A DNA stretch of 21,664 nucleotides from CAYOLL01 sp964404765 [NCBI: uncultured Gemmatimonadota bacterium] (GTDB taxonomy: Bacteria > 4572-55): contig CAYOLL010000103.1 in assembly GCA_964404765.1 (NCBI GenBank), positions 1-21,664 on the forward strand, read 5' to 3'. Shown one piece after another: positions 14,331 to 21,664 of the stretch (positions are counted from its first letter, which is position 1; the number at the start of each line of letters is the position of its first letter). A program made the translations under genes and the position numbers. Under the pieces are notes generated by a model. That model was not told the DNA's origin. It ran no database searches and worked only from the letters and a program-made list of their open reading frames with translations.

Positions 14331-15335
14331 ATGTCCAGAGTCATCACCATTGAGCGGCATATTATTGATAAGCAAAAACTGTTCGCGCCGGGCGCAAAAG
14401 GGCGCTTTACCGCGTTGATGCATAATATCGGTTTTGCCGCCAAAGTTGTCTCGCGTGAGATCAACCGGGCCGGTCTTGTCGATATTTTGGGCGTGACCGG
14501 TGACATCAACGTGCAGGGCGAAACCGTGCAAAAATTGGATGAATTTGCCCAGAATGTCTTTTTTCGGGCGCTCGATCATGCCGGGCATTTGTGCGTCATG
14601 GCGTCAGAAGAAGAAGAAGATATTATTCCGATTCCCGATCAGTTTGAAGTCGGGCCGTATGTTTTTTTGTATGACCCGCTGGATGGATCGTCCAATATTG
14701 ATGCCAATGTAGGCATCGGCACTATTTTTTCGATTCATCGCCGGATAACCGAAAAGGGCCGGGGCACACTGGAAGATTGTTTGCAAGTCGGTACAAAGCA
14801 AGTGGCGGCCGGCTATATCATCTACGGTCCCAGCACAATGCTGGTCTATACCGCAGGTCATGGCGTTTATGGCTTTACACTCGATCCATCCATTGGCGAG
14901 TTTGTACTATCCCATGACGATATAAAGATTCCGGCAAAAGGAAAAATTTATAGCGTCAACGAGGGCAACACTCATAGTTGGGATGAAAATTTGCGAAGGT
15001 ATGTTGAATGGCTCAAAACACCGGATGCCGCCACAAGCCGGCCATATTCCCATCGTTACATCGGCTCCATGGTGGGCGACGTGCATCGAACTTTGCTATA
15101 TGGCGGCATTTTCTTTTATCCGGCAGATAAGAAGAACGTCAACGGCAAACTGCGCCTGCTGTATGAAGCCGCGCCTTTATCTTTCATCTGCGAACAAGCC
15201 GGCGGGGCAGCCAGCACCGGTCGTCAGCGCATTTTGGATGTCATGCCGGAAAAGCTGCACCAACGAGTGCCCATGTTTATCGGTAGTAAAGAAGATGTGG
15301 CTATTGCTGAAGAATTTGTGCAAGGCAAGCGTTAA
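14331..15335 (+). CDS. fbp: Fructose-1,6-bisphosphatase class I
   Basis: This 334-aa cytoplasmic enzyme hydrolyses fructose-1,6-bisphosphate to fructose-6-phosphate in gluconeogenesis. The metal and substrate signature DPLDGSSNID (115-124) is intact, ASEEEE (91-96) supplies further acidic ligands, and AAPLSFICEQAGG near the C-terminus is typical of the class. Length matches the family. A TTG at 14316 extends the frame, but the ATG is chosen because AAGGAG lies 6 bp upstream of it. Its product, fructose-6-phosphate, is the substrate of GlmS encoded further right. Confidence 0.96.
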   Translation: MSRVITIERHIIDKQKLFAPGAKGRFTALMHNIGFAAKVVSREINRAGLVDILGVTGDINVQGETVQKLDEFAQNVFFRALDHAGHLCVMASEEEEDIIPIPDQFEVGPYVFLYDPLDGSSNIDANVGIGTIFSIHRRITEKGRGTLEDCLQVGTKQVAAGYIIYGPSTMLVYTAGHGVYGFTLDPSIGEFVLSHDDIKIPAKGKIYSVNEGNTHSWDENLRRYVEWLKTPDAATSRPYSHRYIGSMVGDVHRTLLYGGIFFYPADKKNVNGKLRLLYEAAPLSFICEQAGGAASTGRQRILDVMPEKLHQRVPMFIGSKEDVAIAEEFVQGKR

Positions 15336-15451
15336 AGTCAGCACGACTGAAACGCCTGCGGCATGAATTAAAAACTGGCATGGAAAATGCTCATTATTTC
15401 ATGACCGGAGCAAAGCTCATTAATCGGTTTCCTGGATTATTCGTATGTTTC

Positions 15452-15577
15452 GCCACCAAGACACTAAGACACGAAACTGAAGCAAGATAGGCGATTGAAA
15501 TATTTTGACGACATTTTTTTGATCTCAAGCAGCCGACCTGTACCAAATCTAACTTTGTGACTTCGTGACTTTGTGGC
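15452..15577. mobile_element. MITE-like element, copy B of the dispersed repeat
   Basis: This 126-bp segment starts GCCACCAAGACACTAAG and ends with an imperfect reverse complement of that start (CTTCGTGACTTTGTGGC), giving terminal inverted repeats of about 24 bp with some mismatches. The interior from 15478 aligns with copy A at the left edge of the window. There is no open frame, so any movement would need a transposase from elsewhere. It lies between fbp and the hairpin that may be its terminator. Confidence 0.6.
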
Positions 15578-15586
15578 ATGAATTAT

Positions 15587-15622
15587 TCAGGGTTTATGAT
15601 ATTTGAACCCTGAGCACTTTTT
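15587..15622 (+). terminator. Possible intrinsic terminator after fbp
   Basis: Perfect 8-bp arms TCAGGGTT (15587-15594) and AACCCTGA (15606-15613) enclose 11 nt. A run of five T follows at 15618-15622, after a 4-nt gap. The form is acceptable for a rho-independent terminator of the guaD-fbp transcript, although it lies ~250 bp after the fbp stop with the MITE-like element in between. Confidence 0.4.
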
Positions 15623-15669
15623 AAGTTACCCCCTGTTAAAATAAAATTCTTAGCATGTGAATTTGAACT

Positions 15670-18210
15670 ATGGTCTCAAATCAACCGTTTCATACAAAAA
15701 AATTCCAGCGCCAAAACTGGCGCGGCTGGTTAAGTGCGCTGACATTTTACGGCGTTATTTTTCTGACCCCGACTCACGAACTGGCTGTTAGTGAGATGGA
15801 ATTGCTCAAGCCAGCGCCGTCAGTCTTTAAGTCAACTGAAGTCCGACAGAGCGAATCGCTGGAATACGCGCTGACCCTGGAAGAAATGTTAGACTATGAT
15901 AAAGCCCTTCACGAGCTGGATCAAATCATTTCCGATGGGCCGACTGCCGCGCTTGCGCCATCCATTCATTATCATCGTGGTCGTTTGCATGAAGTGATTG
16001 GTGACGATGAGCAGGCTGTTACGGATTATACGACCGTTTTAAGACTTTCTCCGGCTCTGGCGATTCTTAAGGATACACTTTATCGTTTGGGCGAGCTGCA
16101 CTACCTGCTTGGGAATTACGATCTGTCCCAGCGCTATTTAACGGAAGCCACAACCTATTTTCCACAAGATGGACGGCATTACAAGGCAATTTTTGAATTG
16201 GCACAAAGCGCATTGCGAGCAAAAGACTGGGGTCGGGCCGTGGCAATGTTCGACTCTTTTGCGGTTATGTCAAATGAGATTGCGGACTTTGGTTATTATT
16301 ATCAAGGGCGGGCTTATCAAGGCGGCGGCAACTATCAAATGGCGCTAAGTTTATACCAAAAATTGCTGTTCCAATTTCCGGACAGTCCGATGCAAAACGA
16401 AACTAAACTAAGCCAGGCGCAATGTTATTTAAACATGGGCAACTATACCCAGGCGCTGGAACAATTTAAGCAACTTAAAAAGTCCGGCGCAATCCAGGAA
16501 GTTCGGGCGGATTTTAACATCGCAGTTTGTATGGCCCGGCAAGGTAATCGTGATGAAGCCGTCAAAATGCTGCGGACTATTGTTCGCAGCGACCCGGCCG
16601 GCAGTTATGCCGACGATGCCCTAAATGAAATCAAGCGCATTAACCGTGATCAAATGGAGAACATTGACTATTACTACGCGGGTTTGGTTCGCCATCATAA
16701 ACGTGATTTTGACAAGGCAGCCGTCAATTTTAAACACTTTATTGAAAAGAGCCCGAATCATGAGTTGGTTGACAATGCCCGGATGATGTTGGCGCGAACT
16801 TATTATCGCGATAATGATTATAAAAAAGCAATTATCGAATTCAGCAAATTTATTTCGTCGGTCAAAACTTCGCATGGTGATTATGTGGACGCTGTCTTTT
16901 TATTGGGCAGCAGCTATGCGCGCAAGGGCGACTATAAAAGCGGGATTGAGCAATTTGATAAAGTGGTGACCAATTTTCCAGATCATGATCTGGCCGATGA
17001 CGCCTTGCAGGAACTGGCCCGCGCTCAGGAAAGCTTGAAGGAATTTAGCAGCGCTCGTCGCAATTACGAACGTCTGGCAAAGGATTATAGCCGTCGCCAA
17101 ACCAGTCAAAAGACGCAGTTAGAAGTCGGTCTTAATCTGTTCATGGAAGGTGATTATACGACGGCGGCTACGCGGTTTGAAACCCTGGTAAAGTCTCGCC
17201 CGGAGCCGGAACTGGAAGAAAGCGCCACATACTGGCTGGCGCAGTGTTATTTTGAGCGTAACGACCCGGACACCGGTCAGTATGTCATTGGCTTACTAAA
17301 AGAGTATTATCCCTATTCTTATTATCTGGCCTTTGACCGTGGCTGGTTTAACCATGCCCGGCGTGATATTGGTCGGCATGAACGCTCGCGGACGCGAAAA
17401 ATTCAAGCGGATGACCTCAAGCAGCTCCGTGAATGGTTGATTCAGCGTGCGCCGGGTCAAAATGCCAATGCTCATATTGACAACATGGAAAAAAACCCAA
17501 ACTTTCGCAAGGGCACTATTTTTCTAACGCTTGGGATGCGCACCGAGGCTTTGCAGGAGCTAAAGAAAGCTGAAGACGCCTTTGTCAATCAGCCACTGGC
17601 TTTGTGGCGTTTGCTTGGGTTCTATTTAGAAAACGCATACTTTCAGCGGTCTATTTACTGTGCCAGAAAAATTGCCGATTCAGTTTCCAAAGACCCGCGT
17701 CAATTGCCTAAATTTTTAAATCGCTTTATTTACCCGGTGCATTATCCGGAATTGATCATGGCTGCCGCCGAGCAGCGCAGCATGGACCCTTTGCTGCTTT
17801 GCGCCCTGATTCGCCAGGAAAGTATGTTCGAGTCTGAAGCGGCTTCATCGGCCAATGCACACGGCCTGATGCAAGTCATTCCCGCAACAGGTCGTTATAT
17901 TGCCAAGAGTTTAGGTCTGGAAGACTTTAACACCGCGCTGCTCTATTCGCCGCGCCGTAGTTTGGAATTTGGCACATGGTATTTTTTAGATGTTTTATCA
18001 CAAGCAGAAAATCGTGTTCCACGCGCATTAGCCGGCTACAACGGCGGCCCGAACAACATCAATCGTTGGGTCAATATGACAGGCTCCGGCCGCGACGATT
18101 TGTTGTCCGAAAAAATCACTTTTAAAGAAACCCGGCAGTATGTCAAAAAAATCCTCAACCATTATCTTTTTTATGAAGACTTGTGGGGGGATTATTTAAG
18201 CCATGGTTAG
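15670..18210 (+). CDS. TPR-rich soluble lytic transglycosylase (Slt-like)
   Basis: This 846-aa protein has a basic N-terminus, then a hydrophobic stretch (~19-34) that should act as signal peptide or anchor. A long helical region of tetratricopeptide-like repeats (~60-560) follows, and a C-terminal SLT catalytic domain (~690-835). The catalytic glutamate is E717 in LIRQES, followed by SSANAHGLMQVIPATG and AGYNGGP (788-794), with the ETRQYVKKIL motif near the end. The family cleaves the MurNAc-GlcNAc bond of peptidoglycan to give 1,6-anhydro ends. The TPR superhelix is longer than in E. coli Slt70 and may bind wall or partner proteins. The ATG is used although no strong ribosome site is visible. 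Its 3' end faces glmS with a 40-bp gap. Confidence 0.92.
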   Translation: MVSNQPFHTKKFQRQNWRGWLSALTFYGVIFLTPTHELAVSEMELLKPAPSVFKSTEVRQSESLEYALTLEEMLDYDKALHELDQIISDGPTAALAPSIHYHRGRLHEVIGDDEQAVTDYTTVLRLSPALAILKDTLYRLGELHYLLGNYDLSQRYLTEATTYFPQDGRHYKAIFELAQSALRAKDWGRAVAMFDSFAVMSNEIADFGYYYQGRAYQGGGNYQMALSLYQKLLFQFPDSPMQNETKLSQAQCYLNMGNYTQALEQFKQLKKSGAIQEVRADFNIAVCMARQGNRDEAVKMLRTIVRSDPAGSYADDALNEIKRINRDQMENIDYYYAGLVRHHKRDFDKAAVNFKHFIEKSPNHELVDNARMMLARTYYRDNDYKKAIIEFSKFISSVKTSHGDYVDAVFLLGSSYARKGDYKSGIEQFDKVVTNFPDHDLADDALQELARAQESLKEFSSARRNYERLAKDYSRRQTSQKTQLEVGLNLFMEGDYTTAATRFETLVKSRPEPELEESATYWLAQCYFERNDPDTGQYVIGLLKEYYPYSYYLAFDRGWFNHARRDIGRHERSRTRKIQADDLKQLREWLIQRAPGQNANAHIDNMEKNPNFRKGTIFLTLGMRTEALQELKKAEDAFVNQPLALWRLLGFYLENAYFQRSIYCARKIADSVSKDPRQLPKFLNRFIYPVHYPELIMAAAEQRSMDPLLLCALIRQESMFESEAASSANAHGLMQVIPATGRYIAKSLGLEDFNTALLYSPRRSLEFGTWYFLDVLSQAENRVPRALAGYNGGPNNINRWVNMTGSGRDDLLSEKITFKETRQYVKKILNHYLFYEDLWGDYLSHG

Positions 18211-18250
18211 CGCCAATGGCCAAGATGCTGGTATCACGTTGGCACAAGTG

Positions 18251-20062
18251 TTACGGAACGGTCACACTTTTGGCCAGAGAGCGCGGTTTGTCAATATTTC
18301 GCTTGAGTTTAATGGCCGTGAAATAGGCCAGCAGGTGTGATGCCGTAATATGCAGCAGCGGCATAATCAAGGGTGGCGCAGCGGGTAAGATAATTTGTTC
18401 TTTAAATGAAGGATGGGGTGCGCCGGAATGGACGCCGAGGATAAAACCGCCGCGGGCCCGAATTTCTTCTACATTACTAATCGAGTCTGCATAAAGTTTG
18501 CGCTCATGTTCCGGGGGCATAAAGAAAACACTGCCCATGCGCTCATCAATCAGGGAAATTGTGCCGTGTTTCATAAAACCGCCGGTCATGCTTTCGGCGT
18601 GATGATAGGTGACTTCTTTAAATTTAAGCGCGCCTTCCAGCGACACGGCGTAATAGATGCCACGGCCCAGAAATAGCCAGTTGGTTGTTTTGTGAACGCG
18701 ATGGGCAATTTGATGGATAATTCCGGAGATCTCGTCCAGAATCTGCTGAATATATTCCGGAGCGCTTAAAATCTGCTGCTCATACTGCTGATACACTTCG
18801 CTTTCCGCTGTTTTTAAAAGTCTGCCCAATTCAATTCCAACCCGCATCAGAACAACGACTTGCGCCAGCGCCGCCTTGGTACTGAGCACGCATATTTCCG
18901 GTCCTGAGCCTTGCATAATCACATGATTTACCTCGCGTGACATGGTCGAGCCAAGCATGTTGACGACTGCAGCAGTTTTTGCGCCATGCGCTTTGGCATG
19001 ACGCAAGGCGCTTAAGGTGTCATACGTTTCGCCGGATTGCGAAACGGCAATGACTAAGGTGTCTTTGTCAAATTGGCCAACATTTTCGAACTCGTCTGCG
19101 CAGAGTGTGCTAAAAAAGCGGCCGGTTAGTTTTTGCAAATAATACTGACCGAGGGTGGCGACATAAAAAGCAGTGCCCATGCCGGTGAGATAAACCCGTT
19201 TGGCATTAAAGATCATCTCCGCCAATTGCCGCACACTTTCGCGATCAATTTGCATAACTGTTTTAATCACCTGCGGTTCTTCGTGGATCTCCTTGAGCAT
19301 GTAGTGGGGATAGCCGCCTTTTTTCGAGACTTCCGCTTCCCAGGTGATATGGCTAATTTCCCGCTGCACCAGACTGCCGGTGGCGGTGTTGCGAATTTCG
19401 TAGCTGTTTTTCGACAGAATCGCGTATTCACCGTCAGACATGGGCATTAGGTTTTTAGTATATTCCAGGAAGGCATTCACATCTGAGCCCAAATAGATTG
19501 TTTCTTCTTCTACCCCAATAACCAAAGGGCTTTCATGCCGTGTGCAATAAATTCGATGCGGATCGTGGGTTGTCAACACGGCAAAGGCATAGCTGCCTTC
19601 CAATTGCCTGATGGTGGCAATTAATGATTTTTCTACATTTCCGGTGTGGTTAAAGTGCTCTTCCAAAAGATGGGCAATGACTTCCGAATCTGTTTCGGAC
19701 ACAAACATGTAGCCTTTTCCAATCAGTATATCCCGCAATTCGCGATAGTTGGAAATGATTCCGTTGTGAATAATAACAAATGCTTTGCTTTGGCTGTAGT
19801 GCGGGTGCGCGTTCAGTTTGGTAACGCCGCCGTGCGTGGCCCAGCGTGTATGGGCGATGGCAACCAGGCTCTCCGGTTCGGACAACCGCTCTTTGGCATC
19901 CACTTCGTCAATGGCGCCGATATTTTTGCGCGTTTCAATATGCCCGTTGACAATATAGGCGGCTCCGCAGGAGTCATAACCGCGGTATTCGAGGTTGCGC
20001 AGACTTTTAATTAGTTTTTGGGAAACATTTTTGTTGCTGACAATACCGCTAATTCCGCACAT
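18251..20062 (-). CDS. glmS: Glutamine-fructose-6-phosphate aminotransferase
   Basis: This 603-aa enzyme makes glucosamine-6-phosphate from fructose-6-phosphate and glutamine, the first step to UDP-GlcNAc. MCGISGIV places the catalytic cysteine directly after the initiator Met, so the ATG at 20062 is the start; an in-frame GTG 9 bp upstream overlaps the ribosome site AGGTG. The glutaminase domain (~1-215) has RWATHG and the HNGI motif. Two SIS domains follow, with SQSGETYDTL in the first. The protein ends in the family's characteristic LAKSVTV plus Pro. The second SIS domain reads GGFMKHGTISLID where many bacterial GlmS have GELKHG. The nucleotidyltransferase upstream lies 73 bp away on the same strand. 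No glmS ribozyme is recognised. Confidence 0.95.
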   Translation of the reverse strand: MCGISGIVSNKNVSQKLIKSLRNLEYRGYDSCGAAYIVNGHIETRKNIGAIDEVDAKERLSEPESLVAIAHTRWATHGGVTKLNAHPHYSQSKAFVIIHNGIISNYRELRDILIGKGYMFVSETDSEVIAHLLEEHFNHTGNVEKSLIATIRQLEGSYAFAVLTTHDPHRIYCTRHESPLVIGVEEETIYLGSDVNAFLEYTKNLMPMSDGEYAILSKNSYEIRNTATGSLVQREISHITWEAEVSKKGGYPHYMLKEIHEEPQVIKTVMQIDRESVRQLAEMIFNAKRVYLTGMGTAFYVATLGQYYLQKLTGRFFSTLCADEFENVGQFDKDTLVIAVSQSGETYDTLSALRHAKAHGAKTAAVVNMLGSTMSREVNHVIMQGSGPEICVLSTKAALAQVVVLMRVGIELGRLLKTAESEVYQQYEQQILSAPEYIQQILDEISGIIHQIAHRVHKTTNWLFLGRGIYYAVSLEGALKFKEVTYHHAESMTGGFMKHGTISLIDERMGSVFFMPPEHERKLYADSISNVEEIRARGGFILGVHSGAPHPSFKEQIILPAAPPLIMPLLHITASHLLAYFTAIKLKRNIDKPRSLAKSVTVP

Positions 20063-20135
20063 AATTTTCACCTATCTGCCAAGTAGAATAAAAAAGTTAA
20101 AGACTCACCACACAAAATCTCGCGAATTTCCGAAA

Positions 20136-21335
20136 TTATACGGCAATTGAGAAGTTGCCTTTGATTTTTATGTTGGGTGGGATAATAGTGCCAAATTCAA
20201 GTGTGTTGCTCGCCCCAACTTCTACATTATCGCCAATAAAAGCGCCCAGCTTTTCCAGATGACTGCTGATCTTTTTGTCGTTCAAAGTAACGCAGATCGG
20301 GGTATGATCCAAGGCGGAGTTGACAGTCATGACGCCGGAGCCGATGACGGCGTTTTCGCCAATTACGCTATCACCAACGAAAGACAGGCGACCGACTTTG
20401 TTGTATCCAAACAGGACGCTGTTTTTTATTTCGACACCAAAGCCAATCATCGAGCCTTCGCCGATAGAAGCGTTTTGCCGCAGTAAGACGTTGTTGCCGA
20501 TGTAGCAATTGGGCCCGACATAGCAGGGTCCCTTGATCACGGTGCCGGATTCAATCCGAACGCCTTCATCAATCCAAACCGGCCCTTCAATTTGAACATT
20601 TCCAGTGAATTGGACGCTTTTGTGAATACGTGTTTCTTGCAAATTGCTCATCCAGATTTGGTTGGCTTTAAGAATATCCCAGGGATAACCCAAGTCCGTC
20701 CAATCATCTTCCCAGATAGAGGCGCATAAACCGGTTTCCCGAACCAGGTGCGAAAAGGCTTGTTCCATGCTGCCGTTTTCAACCTTTAAGATGTCAAAAA
20801 AAGAGGTGGGCAGAATGAAAACGCCGGCTAAAACATAGTTGCCTAAACTACGTTCAGGCTTTTCGACGATACGGGTAATGGCCATATCCGGTGTCATATA
20901 GACATTGCCAAACAAGGATGGCGTCTGGGTCAGACAGACGGCTGCGACCGGTTTTTGCAGATAATTAAAGGCGCCGATAACATTTTTGAAAATATTTTGC
21001 TGGACAAAAATATCACCGTAAACCAGCATAAAGTGATCATCCGACATAAATTTATCTTTGGCCAGCAAGACCGCATTGCCAATGCCCATCGGCTCCTTTT
21101 GATGCAAATAGTTGATCTGGATGCCTAAATCCTGGCCATAGTGAAAATAATCCAGAATTCGGCTGCCCTGATGACCGATGACTATGTCATAGTCTTGAAT
21201 ATTCGACGCAATCAGCAGTTCCAACAGATAGTGAAGCGTCGGTTTATTGGAAATCTTTATCATGGATTTTGGCCGCGTATCCGTAAACGGATGCAAATTG
21301 CGACCGCGTCCTGCCGCCAGGATAAGTGTTTTCAT
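20136..21335 (-). CDS. Bifunctional sugar-phosphate nucleotidyltransferase / hexapeptide acyltransferase (archaeal GlmU-like)
   Basis: This 399-aa protein has an N-terminal nucleotidyltransferase fold (~1-235) with LAAGRGR at 6-12 and RPK (21-23) in the nucleotide loop, YGDI with metal-binding D108, and VEKP. From ~250 a left-handed beta-helix runs to the end, with repeated (I/V)G-x-x-x-(I/V) hexapeptides. The nucleotide loop reads GRGRN where GxGTR is usual. Length and layout match archaeal UDP-GlcNAc synthesis enzymes of the MJ1101/ST0452 type (about 400 aa), not bacterial GlmU (about 456 aa). Standing before glmS, it probably converts glucosamine-1-phosphate to UDP-GlcNAc; glucose-1-phosphate or another sugar cannot be excluded. 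GAGG lies about 9 bp before the ATG. Confidence 0.88.
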   Translation of the reverse strand: MKTLILAAGRGRNLHPFTDTRPKSMIKISNKPTLHYLLELLIASNIQDYDIVIGHQGSRILDYFHYGQDLGIQINYLHQKEPMGIGNAVLLAKDKFMSDDHFMLVYGDIFVQQNIFKNVIGAFNYLQKPVAAVCLTQTPSLFGNVYMTPDMAITRIVEKPERSLGNYVLAGVFILPTSFFDILKVENGSMEQAFSHLVRETGLCASIWEDDWTDLGYPWDILKANQIWMSNLQETRIHKSVQFTGNVQIEGPVWIDEGVRIESGTVIKGPCYVGPNCYIGNNVLLRQNASIGEGSMIGFGVEIKNSVLFGYNKVGRLSFVGDSVIGENAVIGSGVMTVNSALDHTPICVTLNDKKISSHLEKLGAFIGDNVEVGASNTLEFGTIIPPNIKIKGNFSIAV

Positions 21336-21383
21336 ATAAATTCCTCATAAATAGCCGCAAGAATATTGCTGACCAAATTACCG

Positions 21384-21555
21384 GTATAATAAAAAATGTG
21401 TATTAGTCAAAGACCTTTAGAACACTTTTCGGAGATGTCATTCCGGCGTGTTTTTAGCCGGAATCTTCTTACAGGCAAACAAGATGCCGGATAAAAAAAT
21501 TCCGGCATGACAAGTGTTCTAAAGGTAGTTGACTAGTACAGTATAATAAAAAATG
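21384..21555. repeat. 15-bp direct repeats flanking a MITE-like element
   Basis: GTATAATAAAAAATG occurs exactly at 21384-21398 and 21541-21555, immediately on either side of the palindromic element 21399-21540. This is the pattern of a target-site duplication, though 15 bp is long for one. The repeat contains TATAAT on the plus strand. Confidence 0.75.
21399..21540. mobile_element. 142-bp palindromic MITE-like element
   Basis: The element runs from TGTATTAGTCAA to TTGACTAGTACA. The two 29-bp ends match as inverted repeats at 26 positions and share CCTTTAGAACACTT exactly. Inside, GTCAT/ATGAC forms a further pair. Two internal hairpins follow: ATTCCGGC/GCCGGAAT on the left and ATGCCGGA/TCCGGCAT on the right. 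It has no coding capacity. It stands about 65 bp upstream of the GlmU-like start, in that gene's promoter region. Repeats with GTCATTCCGGC cores are common in bacterial genomes; the parent transposase is unknown. Confidence 0.75.
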
Positions 21556-21638
21556 CTGCTTTTACACAGGGCATGTACTTTCGTTTCCAATTACCGGCAT
21601 TAAAATTAGAGGCTCATGGAAAGATTTTACGGAAACAT

Positions 21639-21664
21639 ATGAAAAAATTTGATAATAACCGGTT
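21639..21664 (+). CDS. Possible start of a plus-strand gene, cut by the window edge
   Basis: An ATG at 21639 opens a frame MKKFDNNR that runs off the window, with GGAAA about 4 bp upstream. A competing ATG at 21616 with AGAGG before it stops after eight codons. Too little is visible to name a product or to be sure it is real. Confidence 0.2.

Larger units (their letters stand above)
15336..15669. other. 334-bp gap between fbp and slt
   Basis: This gap is non-coding. It contains a MITE-like repeat (15452-15577) and then a terminator-like hairpin (15587-15622). The 11-mer GGCATGAATTA occurs twice, at 15360-15370 and 15575-15585. The last 45 bp before slt are AT-rich and should hold its promoter, but no clear -35/-10 pair is recognised. 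Confidence 0.5.

Noticed and set aside
20063-20135. glmS ribozyme between the two UDP-GlcNAc genes
   Set aside because: The gap is only 73 bp, too short for the ribozyme, and no matching core is seen.
21399-21540. CRISPR-like repeat unit
   Set aside because: The repeats are nested inverted repeats with one flanking duplication. There is no series of equal direct repeats and spacers, and no cas gene.

Overview
The window reads as ordinary bacterial chromosome with a receptor-like accessory block at its left end. No taxonomic marker gene is present. The large Reg_prop/Y_Y_Y hybrid sensor kinase, the MurJ flippase (so a peptidoglycan-making cell), the moderate base composition and the archaeal-style bifunctional nucleotidyltransferase beside glmS would fit a Gram-negative lineage of the FCB type (Bacteroidota, Calditrichota, KSB1-like). 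That placement is an inference and is not firm.

Left block (1-9540, minus strand). Positions 1-53 look like the tip of an IS21-type insertion sequence that continues outside the window. Next to it is one copy (75-180) of a dispersed non-coding repeat. Two very large minus-strand genes follow. The upstream one (9540 to 4903) is a secreted-sensor hybrid histidine kinase with 14 propeller blades, a Y_Y_Y domain, one membrane segment, a kinase, a receiver and a second kinase core. The downstream one (4781 to 201) encodes three tandem TIR domains, a membrane segment, a beta-propeller/WD40 region and a C-terminal bundle of about 11 membrane helices. The 121-bp gap and shared orientation suggest joint expression. 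This pair, a sensor kinase plus a membrane-anchored triple-TIR protein, is the most unusual content here.

Middle (9577-15335, plus strand). A divergent regulatory region holds a perfect 15-bp hairpin, a palindrome over a -10-like hexamer and a perfect DnaA box. It separates the kinase from a CPA-type cation/proton antiporter, the lipid II flippase murJ, a stand-alone receiver protein, guanine deaminase (guaD) and class I fructose-1,6-bisphosphatase (fbp). The last two form a probable operon.

Right part (15336-21664). The fbp-slt gap carries the second copy of the dispersed repeat, here with terminal inverted repeats, followed by a terminator-like hairpin. Then come a TPR-rich lytic transglycosylase on the plus strand and, convergent to it, glmS with an upstream bifunctional sugar-phosphate nucleotidyltransferase/acetyltransferase, probably a UDP-GlcNAc operon. 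Upstream of that operon is a 142-bp MITE-like palindromic element flanked by perfect 15-bp direct repeats. Cell-wall functions recur through the window: MurJ (lipid II export), the lytic transglycosylase (wall turnover), GlmS with the GlmU-like enzyme (UDP-GlcNAc supply) and Fbp (fructose-6-phosphate supply).
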